DNA from: an uncultured Bacteroidota bacterium | GTDB taxonomy: Bacteria; Bacteroidota; Bacteroidia; Chitinophagales; Chitinophagaceae | NCBI GenBank assembly: GCA_903831935.1 | Contig: CAIKZP010000209.1 | Location: forward strand, 1-57,019 | Direction: 5' to 3' | Length of the DNA stretch: 57,019 bases | Shown: positions 54,378 through 57,019 of the stretch, piece after piece | How the letters are laid out: every line of letters begins with the position of its first letter | Numbering within the stretch: the stretch's first letter is position 1 | Made by a program: the position numbers and the translations under genes | Notes under the pieces: model-generated | Told to the model about the DNA's origin: nothing | Seen by the model: the letters and a program-made list of their open reading frames with translations, nothing else | Database searches by the model: none

Positions 54378-55625
54378 ATGAAATTTTTTAAAGTACTATA
54401 TGTTCAAGTAATTATTGGAATAGTGTTAGGGGTTTTGGTTGGATATCTATTTCCAAGTTTTGCCCCAACGGCAAAGTTAATTAGCGAAACTTTTATTAAC
54501 ATGATAAAAATGGTTATCGCTCCAATAATTTTTCTAACAATTGTGCTAGGAATTTCTGGTAGTGGTGATTTGAAAAAAGCAGGAAGAGTAGGAGGCAAAG
54601 GGTTGATTTATTTTGAGTTGGTTACAACATTTGCTTTAATGATAGGAATGGTAGTTGCTAATATTATTAAACCAGGCGAGGGTCTTCCTATAACTAGCAT
54701 GCCTACCGAAAATTTAGAAAAATATACTTCGGCTGCTCATGATATGAAATGGGGAGAATTTTTTTCTCATATTATTCCATCAAATATTTTTGATGCTTTT
54801 GCAAAAGGCGACCTATTACAAATTTTATTTTTTGGCGTTATTTTTAGTATTGCATTAAATAAACTTGGCGAAGGTGGCAAGAGACTAATTAGCACTTTTG
54901 AGAGTATTAATAAAGTGCTCTTTAATATTATTCATATTGTAATGCGTCTTAGCCCGATTGGTGCATTTGGAGGCATGGCTTTTACTATTGGTAAATTTGG
55001 TTTCGCTACTTTACTGCTTTTAGGAAAATTAATTCTAACCACTTATTTAACCTGTTTGTTTTTCATTTTTGTTGTGCTTAATTTAATTGCCAAATATTAT
55101 GGATTTAGTTTATGGAAATTATTGGTTTACATAAAGGAGGAGTTATTAATTGTTTTTGGAGCGAGTAGTAGTGAAGCGGTTTTGCCCAATATCATGGAAA
55201 AATTAGAAAAAGCAGGTTGCGATAAAAGCGTGGTAGGATTAATTATTCCTACAGGATATAGTTTTAATTTAGATGGCACCACTATTTACTTAAGTATTGC
55301 TACCATTTTTTTAGCACAAGTATTTAATGTTCCACTAACTATTTATCAGCAATTAACTATACTAGGTATTCTATTAATTACCAGTAAGGGTGCGGCAGGC
55401 GTTACGGGCAGTGGGTTTATTGTATTAACTTCTACCCTAACCATCTTAAAAGTTATTCCTGTAGAGGGCCTGGCTTTGTTAATTGGGGTAGATCGTTTTA
55501 TGAGTGAATCTAGGGCAATAACAAATATGATTGGCAACACCGTAGCGGCAGTAGTGATTGCTAAAAGTGAAAAAGCAATTGATGAAAATCAGTACCGACA
55601 AATAGTAGAAGGGAGAAACAGTTAA
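54378..55625 (+). CDS. Dicarboxylate/amino-acid:cation symporter (SDF family)
   Basis: A 415-residue inner-membrane transporter of the glutamate/dicarboxylate (DAACS) family. The substrate-binding serine-rich loop is GASSSEAVLP (HP1) and the later GYSFNLDGTTIYLS with the VDRFMSESRAITNMIGN segment (HP2, TM8) fit the family. It takes up C4-dicarboxylates or acidic amino acids with Na+ or H+. It starts 25 bp after the esterase gene and is convergent with the unknown gene that follows, 3 bp apart. Confidence 0.92.
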   Translation: MKFFKVLYVQVIIGIVLGVLVGYLFPSFAPTAKLISETFINMIKMVIAPIIFLTIVLGISGSGDLKKAGRVGGKGLIYFELVTTFALMIGMVVANIIKPGEGLPITSMPTENLEKYTSAAHDMKWGEFFSHIIPSNIFDAFAKGDLLQILFFGVIFSIALNKLGEGGKRLISTFESINKVLFNIIHIVMRLSPIGAFGGMAFTIGKFGFATLLLLGKLILTTYLTCLFFIFVVLNLIAKYYGFSLWKLLVYIKEELLIVFGASSSEAVLPNIMEKLEKAGCDKSVVGLIIPTGYSFNLDGTTIYLSIATIFLAQVFNVPLTIYQQLTILGILLITSKGAAGVTGSGFIVLTSTLTILKVIPVEGLALLIGVDRFMSESRAITNMIGNTVAAVVIAKSEKAIDENQYRQIVEGRNS

Positions 55626-55628
55626 ACG

Positions 55629-56804
55629 TTAGTGATTTAATCCTTTTGAGATGATTAAATTACTATCAAGGTCACTTAGTAAAATGCTATTCTCATTTAT
55701 CAACGGGATTAAGCTTTTGTTTTGTATGGAATCAAGCAATTCGTTCTTTAAGTAAAACACCTTTACTTCATTATTTGGTTGGTGCCATTTAACTATTTTG
55801 CATTGACAACTTGCATTCTCAACTGAATTCATTACTTCTTCAATTGTGCCTCCTTTTCCTTGCTTTATATATATTTCTCTGATTCCAATAATTTTATTTT
55901 TTTCTCCTACATCAAAATTCCAAGAAGCTGAAATTGCATTTAATAAACCAGTACTTGAATTTAAGTTCATTAAAGAATGTCTAGGAGATGCTACTTTTTC
56001 GCTACCTGTATTAATTCTAGAATAAATTGAAATTAAATTGGGTGATTCAAATTGAATATATCCAATATGATCAAAATTCGCACCATATCTATCAAAAGTA
56101 AAATATCCATTTTTGTAACTGATATTAACCAAGTTGGAAACCACTTTATGATATCTGTTTGCATCTGATATTCTAGCTTGTGGAGAACCCGTAAAACAAA
56201 GCCATAATCCTTGCAAGCTATCTATTTCTGCTTGACTGGGTTGATATGGCAATAAGTTCATATCGGTTTTAATAGTCTTCCAATAATTATTTGTTTTGTT
56301 AAGCTGATAGATTGAAAAAACTAGGCAAACAAATAAAACCAAACAAAGGGAAAGGGAATAATATAACCGATTATTATTACTAGTAGTCCTTGCTTCTAGT
56401 TGAAAGTTGTTATCAACTAATAAGTTTTCGTCTATAGGATTTAGCTCAAATGCGTTTCGCCCCATATTATATAAATAGATATAACAAGCGTCAACTAAAA
56501 AAGCTCTTGGTGTTGAAACAATACCAATTAATGCATCCTTAATTTGTCCGCCTGTTATATCATATTTTCTATATGGAAATGTAAGATTGTTTGGGTTATT
56601 ATCAATTGAATAAATACTGTGTCCTAATTTTTCTGCAGTGAAAGGCAATTCATTACTTATTTGGCTGAGTGTAAGAGCCAGTCCTTCATAATTTTTTCTA
56701 TTGGTATTTTTAATTATCTCTTTTCCTGTTTCTAGTTGGTATTTACTAATACACTTATTCAGCAAATAGATAATTTCATTTTTACCCTTAATTAACTTAG
56801 ACAT
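55629..56804 (-). CDS. Unknown single-pass membrane protein
   Basis: A 391-residue protein with a cytosolic N-terminal domain (~1-145), one membrane helix (~147-165, SLSLCLVLFVCLVFSIYQL) and a beta-rich C-terminal region (~180-391). The N-terminal part (AFLVDACYIYLYNMG) is helical and might be regulatory. I recognise no family or catalytic motif. The 75-bp gap to the oxidoreductase is non-coding. Confidence 0.75.
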   Translation of the reverse strand: MSKLIKGKNEIIYLLNKCISKYQLETGKEIIKNTNRKNYEGLALTLSQISNELPFTAEKLGHSIYSIDNNPNNLTFPYRKYDITGGQIKDALIGIVSTPRAFLVDACYIYLYNMGRNAFELNPIDENLLVDNNFQLEARTTSNNNRLYYSLSLCLVLFVCLVFSIYQLNKTNNYWKTIKTDMNLLPYQPSQAEIDSLQGLWLCFTGSPQARISDANRYHKVVSNLVNISYKNGYFTFDRYGANFDHIGYIQFESPNLISIYSRINTGSEKVASPRHSLMNLNSSTGLLNAISASWNFDVGEKNKIIGIREIYIKQGKGGTIEEVMNSVENASCQCKIVKWHQPNNEVKVFYLKNELLDSIQNKSLIPLINENSILLSDLDSNLIISKGLNH

Positions 56805-56879
56805 AAGATAATTTAAAATGGCTTATTATATTTTCAATCACTGTAAAAAAACAACAAGCTTCATTATTTTTTAAGCCCT

Positions 56880-57019
56880 TTACATTTTATAATATTGCTC
56901 CCAACCCTTACGTGCTGGTAGTCCTACCAAAAGTTCATTCGCTAATTTGTTATTAGTAATTTGTTTGGTTTTTCTATCAAATAAAAGTTTGGTGTTTAAT
57001 TTTTGTGCCAATACACCCA
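56880..57019 (-). CDS. Gfo/Idh/MocA-family oxidoreductase, 3' end only
   Basis: The last 45 residues of a minus-strand gene, ending at TAA (56882-56880). The sequence NTKLLFDRKTKQITNN, then LLVGLPARKGWEQYYKM, is the C-terminal signature of Bacteroidetes Gfo/Idh/MocA and GH109-like oxidoreductases. The remainder is outside the window. It would act on sugar intermediates, in keeping with the carbohydrate genes to the left. Confidence 0.82.
   Translation of the reverse strand, partial: GVLAQKLNTKLLFDRKTKQITNNKLANELLVGLPARKGWEQYYKM

Overview
The window is AT-rich DNA from a Bacteroidota bacterium, most likely a Chitinophagaceae-like member of the class Chitinophagia living in fresh water or sediment. 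The evidence is a SusC/SusD pair, a type IX secretion (T9SS) C-terminal sorting domain, TAnnTTTG-type promoters, flavobacterial-type proteorhodopsin, and near absence of Shine-Dalgarno leaders. Species assignment is inference. I saw no rRNA, tRNA or CRISPR array.

Layout. (1) 1-1759: an IS3-family element with a classic A6G frameshift site and an unusual right end, inserted in an archaemetzincin gene whose 3' part survives. (2) 1916-11260: two secreted surface proteins. One is a 2464-residue mosaic of collagen-like repeats and YadA-head-like repeats, capped by an FN3-like domain and a DUF1566/Lcl domain. The last ~110 bp of that gene differ sharply in base use and look like a diversity-generating-retroelement variable region. 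(3) 12218-24478: a light and DNA-damage region. It holds pterin dehydratase, a photolyase/cryptochrome, a proteorhodopsin-lycopene cyclase-retinal synthase operon, then AlkB, DUF2256, DUF2805, SOUL and DUF3050 genes, with an orphan HigA antitoxin, an M28 peptidase, a TIMP-like secreted protein and an AAA/DUF4143 ATPase between them.

(4) 24603-29179: a WYL-domain regulator surrounded by three copies of a 38-bp promoter box. The boxes stand in front of an unknown protein, a DUF2130 (PD-(D/E)XK-like) plus DinD/Bro-N pair, and a second unknown protein. I read this as a candidate DNA-damage regulon in which the regulator replaces the -33 contact. (5) 29243-46360: carbohydrate and peptide degradation: ThuA-like protein, PL7 alginate lyase, two GH78-type rhamnosidases, a sulfatase, DUF2891, an M24 peptidase, a TSUP exporter and two M1 peptidases, with an SRAP (YedK/HMCES) and ATE-like pair in the middle. 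(6) 46472-48453: a tightly coupled TM2 / DUF2752 / DUF4870-like / M48 membrane cassette. (7) 48787-57019: SusC, SusD-like, esterase and dicarboxylate symporter run, an unknown single-pass protein, and the 3' end of a Gfo/Idh/MocA oxidoreductase.

How the parts fit: the cell probably lives in lit surface water, uses light through a rhodopsin that may carry a carotenoid antenna, repairs UV and alkylation damage, and degrades anionic, rhamnose-containing, partly sulfated polysaccharide.
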